Shown here piece after piece: positions 10,514-23,293 of a stretch of DNA of 64,000 bases. Made by a program: the position numbers and the translations under genes. The number at the start of each line of letters is the position of its first letter. Positions within the stretch are counted from its first letter, which is position 1. Source of the DNA: Mortierella alpina (Eukaryota > Mortierellomycota > Mortierellomycetes > Mortierellales > Mortierellaceae); NCBI GenBank assembly GCA_029449245.1, contig JANATF010000001.1, forward strand, positions 3,906,001 through 3,970,000. The letters are read 5' to 3'. The notes beneath the pieces are model-generated. The model was not told where the DNA came from, did not search any database, and worked only from the letters and a program-made list of their open reading frames with translations.

Positions 10514-11519
10514 GACCAGCTCGAGACAAGGCTACCGAGATCCTAATAAAAAGCGAGTGGTGTTAGACCTCAGGATTGTTTTTTTTTTTTGAATACCAGA
10601 GTAGTAAACAAGCGCAGATGCCTCTGCCTTCATGCTCTTCTGCACCTGCTGCACAAGGAGAAGGAAAAATGAAATAGGTTGTCCAACGATCACGGTGCAG
10701 CTGTGCACGGGGCGCTATTTCCGCCGAATTACACACGTTGAGAGGGGGTGCAGTGTCTGTCCTAGACTAACATATCAGAGTCTTGGGACACTGCGGTGTT
10801 GTGTTGAGCACGAAAAGAGCTGGACAGGTGCGGATCAAGGCCGGTTAGAGTGGATCGCCCGCTCTGTACAAAAAACATCGCCACAGGATTGTATTTGTAA
10901 AGACACCATCACCGCTCCTGTACATAAAACGAGCTGCAAGGTGGGTTGCGATGCAGGTGTCGATCCCTAGCCTAGGGACCACAAGCGAAACGAGCGCAGT
11001 GGGGAAAATATGGAAAATATGGAAAAACAATTGCCATAGAATTCTATAGAACGTCAGAGACAACGGCTGCGGTTGTAGTTTGCATACCTTGGAAGACGCT
11101 GAAAGTGGGACAGGCCGACACTAGTTACAGGGATCCGGTTGTCCAGCGATCTTCTCTGAGGGTCATTTATAACGCGCGTCTACGGGCAGGCGTCAAATGT
11201 TGAATGGGTGGTCGTTGGAGCGAGCGGAGCACAAATGAATGAGTTGGGTGCTCGAAGACAAGAGTGAGGCAAGGAAATGCCGAGTATGAGGGATCGTCAA
11301 GAATGAGAGAGCACGGGCAGCTGTGCAGTGCTGAAGATACTGAAGGTTCTGGAGGTGCTGAGGAGGATGATGATGATAGCAAGGGAACCAAGAAGAAAGG
11401 AATGGGGAACCAAGACGAGTGAAGATGTGCTGCAGCAGACACCCAGCGGGGCTTAGATTTGCATTGATTGATGTGGCACACGGCCACGCGAGGCTGATCT
11501 TTTTTATCTTGCGGCAAGA
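10514..11519. other. Intergenic region between HRI and METTL5
   Basis: About 1 kb containing the HRI promoter and the 3' flank of METTL5. A short GGAAAATAT-type direct repeat near 11003-11030 and a T tract near 10580 are all I see. Open frames here start at non-ATG codons and resemble no family. Confidence 0.5.
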
Positions 11520-12793
<1,274 letters not shown>

Positions 12794-15319
12794 ATGCTTG
12801 CTCCAGCTTCAACCGCCCTCGGTGCCACTCCTAACACGCCACCGCACAAACGACGCAAACCAGACTGGAACGACAACGGAGTACAAAGCTGCTCGTCAGA
12901 AGCCTCATTATCCCCAGCTACAAAATCACCATCCTCCACCAGGCCAGGCAGGACACGAGGCAGGAAAGGAAGGACAAGCAGACTCAGGGCCGAAAGAAGG
13001 ACAGAGGAGCTGGATGGCGGCAGCCATAAGGTTGAATCAGGTATGCTCTATTGATATCGAAAAGAGGTTGTGTGTACAATGCCATTCGTGAAGCTGACCC
13101 TGACCGTTACGCATAGCCATTATCAAGGATCAGGAGTACTTGGATTTTCTGGCCTGGCTGAAGAACATGGGTTGTCCGAGGACCAAACTGACATTGGCAG
13201 AGTTCTCGAGTAAGTATGCTCGGCGGTTATTCCAAGGCCAGGGATTGCAACAGTCAACATGCCAACAGTGGCGGAAAGGCAGTCGCACACGAACCAACTT
13301 GATGCAATCTGTCTAATGCACTATTGTCTACTATTAGATACTGGTCGTGGTATGATGGCAACAAAGAACATCAAGGTACAGCCTTAACAACCGTCGTTGG
13401 AACATGGTGGAACGAACGACATTTTTAGCTGCGCAGAGGAATAGTCTGGACAGAGGAAGGCGCAACCGTTCTTGGTCACTTGATTAAAATTCAGTGAGAG
13501 AGTTGACAGTTCTCACGCTCTTTTTTTTGCTGTATGAAATTAGGCGGGAGAGGTCATTGTGCAAGTACCTGAGCGCAACCTCGTGACGATGAAAACGTTG
13601 CAGTCGAGTTATGGCGCGAGACTTGCTAGGTACAATGCCATCGTCGTGAGCTTGTGAGTCACTGAGGCTCTGAAATTGGACAGACAACAGCGAGCTAATA
13701 CTGTATGACCTATTGTTCTTTATTGGCATGGATGGTATCTTAGGTTCGGGAAGAAGGTCAATTCGCATATGATCATTGCGTTACATATTGCTTTGTTAGT
13801 CCAATCACCCGAAAAGTCAGGATGGCTGCCATATTTGCGACTGCTGCCAAAGAAGTTTGATACCATGCCTGTCCGATACCCTCCAGAGCTCCTCGAGCTC
13901 TTGCCACAGAATGCTCAAGGTAAGTGCTGTCACTTCAGTAAGGTCTTGAGACTTTTGCGGTGCTGAGTCTGCAGACTTACTTTTGCATTCAACTGCTATA
14001 TTGTAATGCGGAGAATAGCTCACGTCCGTAAGCAGCGAGACAAGATCATGGCAGATTACCAGTGCACGATGGAATTTTTGCAGGTGAGCTCACTCAAGAT
14101 TGGGCAGCATGCCTAGATATCATAAACAGAGATGTCTAAATACGTGCTTCCTTCAATTTCAGTCCAACAATGACCTGTTAGCACGGCCACTGGAATATGA
14201 GGAGTACGAATGGGCTTGGCTCGTTGGTAAGATTTCATCCGCAAACCTCAACGCCACTGCATGTTCGCGTTGTTACACCTGCGCACTCTCTCACCTCAAC
14301 CTCATATCACAACTTCCATCCTTGTAGTCAATACTCGCTGCATCTACCTTGACGCTAAGAAACAGGTTGCCGCTGACAACATTGCTCTGGCACCTATGCT
14401 TGATTTCCTGAATCATACCCATGATGCCAAAACCGAAGGATTCTTCTGCACAAAGACCAAGTCCTACCAGATCAAGACTCTGCTACCGTACAAGAAAGGC
14501 GAGCAGGTATTCATCAACTATGGACCGCACGACAATTGCTTTATTTTAGTGGTAAGTATACATTTGATATTGCCATTGAATGTGTGCATTGATGCTGGAG
14601 CATTGACGGTAGATGGTTTCTTGTCGCTTTCTCACCGTTCAACACGATTTTTAGGAGTATGGCTTCGTTACCCCAGACAACCCGTACAATTATGTCACAG
14701 TCGACAATGACTTTGCACAGCTCTCCATCCCCGGGGAGACGACAGTGGCAAAAAGAGAGAAAATGGAGCTCTTGGACATGGCAGGATATTTCAAGTATGT
14801 GAACCAAATGCTGCAATCCATCTCTGTAGGCGTATTTGTATATTATGTTGACGAATCGCTTCTTTTTTCCGCCTTTATTACAGTGACTACGTGCTCCATC
14901 GGAACGATATCTCATTCCGCCTCTTGGTGGGCATGCGACTGAGGCTCATCAACCCATTTCACAAGTCCTCTGTCGCAACACAAATGGCTATCTCGCAATG
15001 GCATAATGTTGTCAACGGAGAGTTGGACCAGATCAGTGCTGAGAACGAACAACTGGTGCCGATACATCTAGAGAGACTTTGCGATGCCATGTTGGCTGAT
15101 GCCAAACGAACCCTGGCTATCTTGGTGAGTGCAGTATGCCTCTCTCTGGGCTGTGTTTTCCAGAATTCCTCAGTACCAATCTAACTGCTTTGTTTCAAAA
15201 ACGCACAGGCTAGGAAAAAGACAACGTTCCCAGTTATGCATTTACAGCAGGTGTGGATTGAGGCCCGAGATATCGTGCTTTCCATCATAGACAAGATCCA
15301 GCGGAAGGAGCCCCTATAG
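12794..15319 (+). CDS. SETD4: SETD4-like SET-domain lysine methyltransferase
   Basis: Predicted exons 12794-13040, 13117-13209, 13338-13375, 13544-13629, 13744-13919, 14019-14083, 14163-14226, 14328-14551, 14655-14794, 14884-15124 and 15209-15319 give 494 residues. A basic Ser/Pro-rich N-terminal region of about 80 residues precedes the SET domain. SET signatures are GRGMMATKNI, WLPYLRLLPKKF, EWAWLVVNTRCIYL, LAPMLDFLNH (Asn-His near 285) and INYGPHDN (near 321), and the conserved EYGFV follows. The C-terminal helices match the Rubisco-LSMT-type substrate-binding domain. Order and spacing fit SETD4 better than SETD3 or the Rkm enzymes. The substrate is not predictable. The exon ending at 13629 has an in-phase alternative donor at 13651 (GTGAGT) that would add seven residues. 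Confidence 0.85.
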
Positions 15320-15368
15320 CGCCATAGACTAGATTTACGTACCCTTAAGAACTTGTTTTGTTTCCTTC

Positions 15369-15782
15369 TTGAATAACCTTTTGAACCCCTGCCTTCCACA
15401 ATGCATTGCCACCTCACCTCACCTTGAGTACTCTGCCGGCCCTTCTCTGGCGCACGCATCTCGCCGTTTTCCTCCCTCTGCCTCGACCCCTCGCGCCAAT
15501 ATTCAGTCCTTAAAGCCATTGGCCCATTGGACTCTGGGATCGTCCTTCCTCGTCCAGCCCCGCCGCTTCCGATCTCATTACCTCGCAGTCCACAGATCTC
15601 TTCTTCTCCCCACTCTCTCGACTGCGCCTGCTCGAGCCTCCGCAGTTGCGCGCTACGCCTCGTCCCCACGTCAGCTCTGCTCGAGCGCCTTATCAGTCTC
15701 GATTTCGGGAGTGCCCTCACCTGCAAGCAAACCGCACTTGTTCTCCCACCACCGACTCTTTTCCACCACCAACCGATCCAGC
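15369..15782 (+). other. AUG-less open leader in frame with tRNase Z, mitochondrial-presequence-like
   Basis: 138 codons are open directly upstream of, and in frame with, the tRNase Z start, beginning at a TTG. The deduced peptide has many Arg, Ser and Ala, only one acidic residue (a Glu), and ends HHRLFSTTNRSS before the Met, which looks like a matrix-protease cleavage region. No in-frame ATG exists in this stretch. A separate 8-codon uORF starts at the out-of-frame ATG at 15401. The pyrimidine-rich leader alone could favour such a composition, so this is suggestive only. Confidence 0.4.
15401..15427 (+). promoter_or_regulatory. Short upstream ORF in the tRNase Z leader
   Basis: ATG followed by seven further sense codons and TGA, about 360 bases before the main ATG and out of frame with it. 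It would reduce translation of the downstream ATG if the transcript begins upstream of it; the transcription start is unknown. Confidence 0.35.
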
Positions 15783-18758
15783 ATGAAGGCCTATCTGCAG
15801 ATCCTCAGTACCGGTACAGCCGACTGTCCTCCCTCAGTCATCCTGCACTTTGACTCGCAGCGGTACATGATCAACTGTGGCGAAGGTACCCAGAGATTGT
15901 GCATGGAGTCCAAGCTTCGCTTCTCAAAGCTCAAGACGATCCTCTTCACCCGTACTCACTGGGACTGCATAGGAGGTGTTCCAGGTAAGAGACATTTGGC
16001 CATGCTCGTGTGTTGGCGGCAGGATGGACTATGGCTCATCGTGGTCATGAGTTTACCCACCGTACTAACTTTCCTGAACTACTAGGAATGCTGCTGACGC
16101 TGTCGGATGTCGGGGCCAGGAACATCAAAATGCTCGGAGGCGAGAACCTGACACACGCGCTGATCTCGACGCGCCACTTTGTCTACAGGAACACTATGTC
16201 AGTGGACACTTTTGAGTTTGCGAACGATTCTAAGAGCTACAAGGACGAGAATTTGAGGATAACGGCAGTTCCGGTATATCCAGAGAACTTTGAACGGACT
16301 GCGCCTCATGCATGGCCCGAGGTCTTTAGTAGATCACCCTTGCACCCTAGCCGCTCCAACTCCTCGTCACCTTCTGGATCTGCCCCAGCCTCACCAACGG
16401 TGCGACTTCAGGAAGGCGTGCCTACTGTTGCCTCTTCAAACTTGGGATCTAAAAGGAACTCGGACACATTGCAGACCACCACTTCGTTGTCAACAGAGGT
16501 CGACCAGGCTCAGACTGACGATGAGATTAGGAAGCAGGTCCTTGCAGGTATGTTCAACCTTAACAAGATGAGTGGAGATGGCTCTCTTGTGGTTAAAAAG
16601 CCCAAGCGCGATCCTCGCGCGCCAAGCAGGGCTCCTGCATCGACTGAGGAGACACCAGGACAGACGGATGTTGATTTGATTGAGGCGGCAGCAGCGGCTG
16701 TCAAGCTCCCAAGTAACTGCGGTGGTGAACCTCCCAGAAACAATAACGGAAAGTACATGGATCTGCCGCGAACGAGCCCCAACACGTCAGCAATCAGCTA
16801 CATTTGCCAATCACCAGATTATGTCGGCAAATTCAACAAACAGGCTGCCCTGGACCTCAAAGTGAAGCCTGGTAGGCTTTTTGGCGATCTGGTGAATGGA
16901 AAGTCTGTGGTTTCAGAGTCTGGAGAAACGGTTCATCCTCACCAAGTCATCAGTGGTGCACGTCCTGGAAGGGTGTTTATGGTCATCGATTGTCCCACGA
17001 TCGAGTACATTTCACAACTGGTTACGGCCAAGGAGTTTGAAAGGTTTCACAAGCCTGTGCTTGCAGAAGGATCGGGATCGGTACCTGATGACAGGTTGAC
17101 GGCTGCATGCATCATCCATTTGGGAGGTCATTCCGTCCTAAGTCACCCTGCTTACAAGGCGTGGATCCAGCGGTTTGGTCCAGAGACACAGCACATCGTT
17201 GCCAACCAAGAGTACTGTGCTCAGAAGCTGATCTGGAGAAGCCAGTCGCAGAGTTGCTCCAAGCTGTCCAAGCTGGACTCCAGCATCTTCGCTACCCCGT
17301 ACTACAACAATAAGCCTGTGCATGATTTGAGCAATGACTTTGAGGATCTACCTATTCAAGCAAAGTTGGCAGAAAGCATGCAGACATTCATGCTAGAGCC
17401 TTCGACTGGACTGGATAACACGGAGGTAGTCAGACCTATGAGTCTCCCCACAGATTTCAAATTCTTGAGGGACAGTGAGAAGGCGTACCTCAGGGAATAC
17501 TACGAGCTAGCAGAGAAGGCGCGGGAAGAGATCTTGCGAGACGTTGAATCCAACCCACAGCACTTTCCAGGACATGACGTTGTTCTGACTGCCCTCGGGA
17601 CAGGGTCCTCTCATCCTTCAAAGCACAGGAATGGTGAGTCTATGAACTTCCTTTTACCGGGATGGTGGAAGTATTGAAAACTAACGATGTGGACTCTATC
17701 TTATGAAACTAATTAGTGAGCGCAACGTTATTGACTACACCTCGTAATGGCACCTTCCTGCTCGATACTGGCGAAGGCACCTACGGCCAAATGTTTCGTC
17801 GATTTGGAGGCTACAAAACGTCAACGGATCAAATCTGCTCTGTTGATGACCAGATCAAGAACCTAAAGGGTATCTTTATTTCCCATTTACACGCGGATCA
17901 CCATCTTGGTATCGTTACCATTATTGATCGATGGAATGCGGTAAGCAATTCGTTGTGTGGGGAAATTTTATTGAGGAAGTCATAGAATTGCTCCATGCTC
18001 CAAGCTCACCCATTCTTTTCATTTTCATCTATGAATCTCGACTGCAGCTGCGCGAGTCCCCCTCCGAGCCATTATATTTAATCGCACCATTGAAGTTCAA
18101 CACGTTTCTCCAGGAGTTATCGGATGTTCAGGATTTTGGCTACAAGAACGTGCAGTTTATCGAGTCTGAGGACATTGTGTACTGGCGAGACAAAAAGCGC
18201 GATAACCGAAGACGACTTGCTACGCCCGTATTGGACGGTTTGCTGGAATCCTCTGGCTTCCAGGATATTAGCACCGTCGATGTGATCCACTGCCCATGGT
18301 CATATGGAATCAGTATGACACACAAGGACGGCTGGAAGGTCGTGTACTCTGGCGACACGCGACCCTGTGAGAATATGGTCAAGGCAGGCGAAGGTGCAAC
18401 TGTTTTGCTGCACGAGGCCACATTCGAAGATGATATGCAGGATGAGGCGCTGAAGAAAAGGCACTCGACGACGCAGGAGGCCATTATGGTCGGCGAGGGC
18501 ATGGAGGCCAAGTTTACGCTCTTGACGCATTTCAGCCAGCGGTACCCCAAGATTCCGCAGTTCGACTCTGAGGACAAGTCGACGGTGATTGGCATCTGCT
18601 TCGACCTGATGAGTGTCCGGCTGGGCGAGATAGCGCGACTGTCCAAGTTCCTGCCTGCGCTCCAGGTCCTGTACTCGCCGCAGAGCGATGAGGCACTGGA
18701 GGGTGAGGAGGAGAGCAAGGATAGCGAGATGAAGAGTCTTCAGCAGCAAACGCAGTAG
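15783..18758 (+). CDS. TRZ1: Long-form tRNase Z (ELAC2/Trz1)
   Basis: Predicted exons 15783-15984, 16086-17633, 17717-17940 and 18048-18758 give 894 residues, close to yeast Trz1 and human ELAC2. The N-terminal half is the degenerate lactamase domain (MKAYLQILSTGTADCPPSVILHF, YMINCGEGTQRL), which ends with a long Ser/Pro-rich stretch in exon 2. The C-terminal half is catalytic: VVLTALGTGSSHPSKHRN, the metal-binding ISHLHADHHLG (about residues 638-648), YSGDTRPC and LLHEATFEDD, with a distal histidine in LLTHFSQRY. The enzyme removes 3' trailers from pre-tRNAs in nucleus and mitochondria. The Met chosen is the first in-frame ATG and would give the non-mitochondrial form; the AUG-less leader upstream could supply a targeted form. 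Confidence 0.95.
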
Positions 18759-19046
18759 AGCAACCTTCTATTCGATGATGCAATTGAGACACACCTGAGA
18801 GGGCGCAAGCTCTTTTTTTTTCGAAGCACATTCCTTCTTCTTTGCTCAACTGTCCATTGCATCTCCATCGCCCTTCTCTCGAACCCCTTTTTACAAGACG
18901 CAGGAACAGCACACGCCCCTTCCCCTTCTCCTTTCACCGCTCACGCTCACTTCTTCCTTGTACTCTATCTTCTGCCTTTTTGCCAAGACTTTAAAGCCGA
19001 TACCCCTCCTCCTTCCTCTTTTCCCTAAGCCCGTCTATACAACACA

Positions 19047-20448
19047 ATGTCATTTGCAGACTTGGAACGTGGCGAGGGCGGCATTCGACGCACAGGCAAC
19101 AATACACCCAGTCCTTTAGGTGGAGGTGGCGGCGATGGTGGAAGCAATGGTGATAGTAATGGTGGCAGCAATGGTGGCAACAATAGCCGCAGGAACCAGG
19201 GTAGTCCCAATGGCAAGCTCCATTTCAACCTTTTTAAGCAGCGCTACACATTACAGAAAAAAAGGCGTTTGACAAGAGCTACACTTTCATTGCCTACAGG
19301 CCATTAACTCTTTTGCTGCATTTTCTTCCTGTACTGTTACATCACTGTAGTGAATCAGCAGGCGGCGTTTAGTGCAAAGATCAACCAAATCTCGCAGCAA
19401 GTCTTTGGTATTTCCAACAACGTGTCATCTATACAGCGCCTTGTTGGATTTCTTGGCACAAACAAGGACACGGAAGAACTACGATCAAAGCTGTAAGGCG
19501 TCCAAACTATCAAAAGAGGAAGGTTGCACGGGCCCTTGGGCCTTCGGCACACCAACATACTCACGGCTCACTGTTCATGCGCGACTTGCAACTAGACATG
19601 AGGTGACTGAGCAGACAAGGGAGCAAGTTAAAAACACCAGCCAGGATATCAAAGATCTCGCAAGACTTGATAACACGCATGGGGTAACGAACGCATCATC
19701 CGTTAACGCTGTGCTGCATCCCGACGACTCTCTGTTAGCACCCTCAAGGACCGATTGGAATTGATTGTGATATATGTACTAAAATACCTTTCAATGCTTT
19801 CTTGTAGAAAAAACTGGAGCACAACAAATTGTCAAAAGACTTTCAGAAGGTCTTGGTTGAGTTCCAGAAAGTTCAGCGGGTGTCGGCAGAGAAGCAACGC
19901 GAGTTTGTGGACAGGGCTCGACAGACCAACGTCCGCAACGATTATGAGTACGATTGGAGCAATATCGAGGACGTTCGGCCAAATGTTGACTTGCTGGTTG
20001 CCTGATTCTGCTCTCCACTAACCACTAACCACTGCCTTCCCTCTCCAACCATGTTTTGATCGATAGGGATGAGGACCGAAGCGAATCAGGGGATCAGCCT
20101 TTGATTAACGATACACAGCGCAGGATGCAACTGATGGTGGTTGACAACGAGCTGGAGTATAACGAGTCGATGATCATGCAGCGCGAGGGTGAGATCCGTG
20201 AGATTGAGCATGGAATCACTGAGCTGAACGAGATCTTTAGGGACTTGGGGACGATGGTCAATGAGCAAGGGAGTATGTTGGACTCGATCGAGAACAATGT
20301 TACGTCCATCAGCATGAGCACGCATGGGGCGTCCGAGGAGTTGACCACAGCAGCGATCCACCAAAGGAACGCGCGCAAGAAGTCGTGCTACCTGCTGCTG
20401 ATTGTTTCGGTGGTGATAGCAGTGGTCCTGCTTGCCAGCCGGAGCTAG
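19047..20448 (+). CDS. PEP12: Pep12/syntaxin-7-like endosomal t-SNARE (Qa)
   Basis: Best exon model 19047-19200, 19351-19492, 19596-19683, 19808-19947 and 20067-20448, giving 301 residues. A Gly/Asn/Ser-rich N terminus leads into the Habc helices (FSAKINQISQQVFGISNNV, LVGFLGTNKDTEEL, LSKDFQKVLVEFQKVQR). The SNARE motif contains REGEIREIEHGITELNEIF and MVNEQGSMLDSIENNV with the zero-layer Gln, followed by a C-terminal anchor (SCYLLLIVSVVIAVVLLASRS). The pattern fits the vacuolar/endosomal Pep12/STX7/STX12 group. The donor of exon 1 (GTAGTC) and of exon 4 (GTACGA) are weak, and were chosen because they keep phase; those two junctions need cDNA support. Confidence 0.87.
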
Positions 20449-20927
20449 ATGTCCTTGTGGCAAGGGGGCCGTGGCTGTGGTTCTGGCTGTGGCTGTAGCG
20501 GCGGTAGACAAGGTCGAGCGGAATGATCAAAGGAATAAAGAGGTTGCGTTTGTAAGGAACGTGTATAGGCCGCACAGTAGTCTGGCCATGGACTCTCCCG
20601 CCAAAAGCAAGCAGGGCTCTCACTTTTTCTTGGTTTTGGTGTTTGCCACCAGCCAGAGAATAGAGTTCAGCAGAGACAACGCGATTGACGTTGGAGCAGT
20701 GTGGTGGCAAACAGCCCTATATAAAAGACATTCGAGCGGCACTTGTCTTCCCTTCCCATCGACCTTTTCTCCTCAGCAAACACCCACCTCGCTCCAGCGG
20801 CCTCGCTCCCAACCCTCATCTCTGGTCTTGGCTGCATACGACCCTTTCACACGCGCAACTCCATTCTCATTGACATCGCCATTTTCTTTTGACCCATCCA
20901 GGTCCCCTGCCGTCTTCATCCGCCACA
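20449..20927. other. Intergenic region between Pep12 and PARP genes
   Basis: It starts with a GGCTGT-type repeat after the Pep12 stop and ends in a C-rich leader that holds the PARP TATA box. No gene is seen. Confidence 0.5.
20718..20727 (+). promoter_or_regulatory. TATA box of the PARP gene
   Basis: TATATAAAAG about 200 bases before the PARP ATG, followed by a C-rich, A-poor leader. Confidence 0.6.
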
Positions 20928-23051
20928 ATGCCTCCCAAAAAGCAAGCCGTCGCTACCCCAATCTTCCAGGGCTGTGTCTTTGCAGCCTCAGGAAACTTTC
21001 CAAACTACAACCAGGCAGAGATCGGCCAACTCGTACAGCAACCTGACGCGGGTGCAGCCTTCTCCAACACCGTTACCAAGAAAATCACCCATTTGATCTC
21101 AACCGCAGCTGACGTTGTCAACCAGTCGACCAAGGTAGTTAAGGCAAGCTCCCTGGACCACGTCTCCATCGTCTCCTTCGACTGGATCCTGGACTCTCTT
21201 CAGCAAAAAAAGAAACTCGACGAGACGGCCTACAAGCTGGACGCTACTTCAGCCCCCTCTGTTTCATCTGCGCCTACTGCTCCCTCTTCTCCACCTCAGG
21301 CTACCCCTGCCACCAAGGCCGGTGGCAAGCGCAAACCTGACAATAACGACGAGGAAGAGGACAAGGTTGAAAAAAAGATCAAACTGCTCAAGGACAAGGT
21401 CTCGAAGTCTTCGAGCACACCCGGCAAGATCAAGCAGCCCGCTGTAGACAATGCCTGCACCCTTCCAGCGATGTACTCTGTCTATGTGGACGATGAGATT
21501 GCCTGGAATGCGCGCCTTAACCAAACCAACATCAACGCCAACAACAACAAGTTTTACCTGATCCAGCTTCTCAGTTCGACCACTGGACAATATGCCGTCT
21601 TCTGTCATTGGGGACGCGTTGGTGCCGGCGGCCAGTCATCCACGGATATTTACGCTGATATTTCGTCGGCCCAGCGAGGGTTTGAGAAGAAATACAAGGA
21701 CAAGACCAAGAATAGTTGGGCTGATCGCGATAACTTTGTCAAACATGCTGGTACGGTATAGCGGCGCGCAAAGGATGCGACAGCCCTCGGCAGCCCGTCC
21801 ACCTTGTTCGTACGCGCTAACGCAACAACTATCTTTCGGGCGTCTTTAGGCAAATACCACTTACTCCCTCCAGATGACGGCGACTCGGATGATGAGGACG
21901 CAGACGAGACCAAGCTTAAAGTCAAAGAGGAGAAGCCAGAGCAGCCCGTTCCCGAATCCACACTTTCTCCCAAAGTGCAGGACCTCATGAGTCTGATCTT
22001 CAACACCAACATGATGAACCGACAAATGAAGGAGCTCGACTACGATGCCGACAAAATGCCTCTAGGCAAGCTGGCAAAAGCCACAATTCTTCATGGATAT
22101 GAGGTCCTCAAGAAGATCGGTGAGGTCCTCGACCAACCGACACCCAATCGAAACGAACTGAGTGAACTTTCCAGCGAGTTCTACACCGTCATCCCACACA
22201 ACTTTGGCCGGTACGCCCCGCCCATCATCCTAGATGCGCCCACGCTCAAAAAGAAGTTGGAGATGCTGGAGGCCCTCGGGGAGATTGAGATTGCTCAAAA
22301 GCTTATCAAGGAGAACAAGAAGCTGGACGAGGCGCACACCGTCAACCCTCTAGATCAGCAGTTTGCTTCGCTGAAACTCAACAAACTTGAACCCATGGAC
22401 AAGTCGAGTGAGAGATTCCAACTCATCGAGCAGTATGTCAAGAACACCCACGGTGCGTCACATAGTAATTACGGCCTTGAAATCGACGAAGTCTTTGACC
22501 TGGAACGTCAGGGAGAACAGGAGCGGTTCGACGACTCTGGATTCAGTAAACTCCATAATCGCCGTTTGCTTTGGCATGGAAGTCGCCTCACCAATTATGT
22601 CGGTATTCTCAGTCAAGGTCTGCGCATCGCTCCTCCAGAGGCACCGGTGACCGGGTACATGTTTGACAAGGGAGCGTATTTCGCCGACTGTGTCTCCAAG
22701 TCGGCCAACTATTGCTTCACGTCCCCAAGCAACAACACTGGTCTCATGTTGCTTTGTGAGGTCGCTTTGGGTGATATGTTCGAAATTGAACAGTCGGATT
22801 ACAACGCAAAGGCCAACTCGGAGAAGAGAATGAAGCACAGTACCAAGGGCCTGGGACTGACATACCCTGACGAGAAACATGACGTGGTCATTGACAACGA
22901 CTTGCGCGTGCAAGCTGGTCCGCTGAAGACCGAGAGACGGGACAACATGTTCGGCTACAGACTCCAGTACAACGAGTACATTGTGTACAACACGAGTCAG
23001 GTCAAGATGCGCTACCTCCTCAAGATGAAGTTCAACCACAAGCGCTACTAA
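20928..23051 (+). CDS. PARP1: Poly(ADP-ribose) polymerase, BRCT-WGR-PRD-CAT form
   Basis: Two predicted exons, 20928-21750 and 21850-23051, give 674 residues. A BRCT domain comes first (FQGCVFAASGNFPNY to FDWILDSLQQKKK, about residues 10-100), then a basic linker with KRKPDNND, a WGR domain (YSVYVDDEIAWNARLNQT...HWGRVGAGGQ, HAGKYHLLP across the splice), the helical regulatory domain (MNRQMKELDYDADKMPLGKL) and the catalytic domain. The catalytic H-Y-E set is present: His in LLWHGSR (about 517), Tyr in KGAYFAD (about 550) and Glu in NEYIVYN (about 650), which fits polymer synthesis. The zinc fingers of animal PARP1 are absent, as in other fungal PARPs. Known role: DNA-strand-break signalling. 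The start is the first ATG in frame. Confidence 0.95.
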
Positions 23052-23088
23052 GCGAACGGACCGCATAGTGCTGGACAAGTGCTTCGCG

Positions 23089-23105
23089 CCCCCCCCCCCC
23101 CCCCC
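23089..23105 (+). repeat. C17 homopolymer in the PARP 3' UTR
   Basis: Seventeen consecutive C begin 38 bases after the PARP stop codon and lie just before the AATAAA. Confidence 0.9.
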
Positions 23106-23122
23106 TCCCTTCTGTACTTTTA

Positions 23123-23128
23123 AATAAA
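23123..23128 (+). terminator. Polyadenylation signal of the PARP gene
   Basis: AATAAA 72 bases after the stop codon, right after the C tract. Confidence 0.55.
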
Positions 23129-23293
23129 TTTTGCTGTTCACCAAAATGTGGTGCCTCTATTCTCTTCACATAATCAGCAACGCCCACAGTGCACACTCTG
23201 TGGCAGCATTCGCACACCATCGCAGCAGACAACACAGCACCTCAAGGACGCAGCAGCCTCAGCTTTAAGAAAGATAACTACATAAGGATAAGC

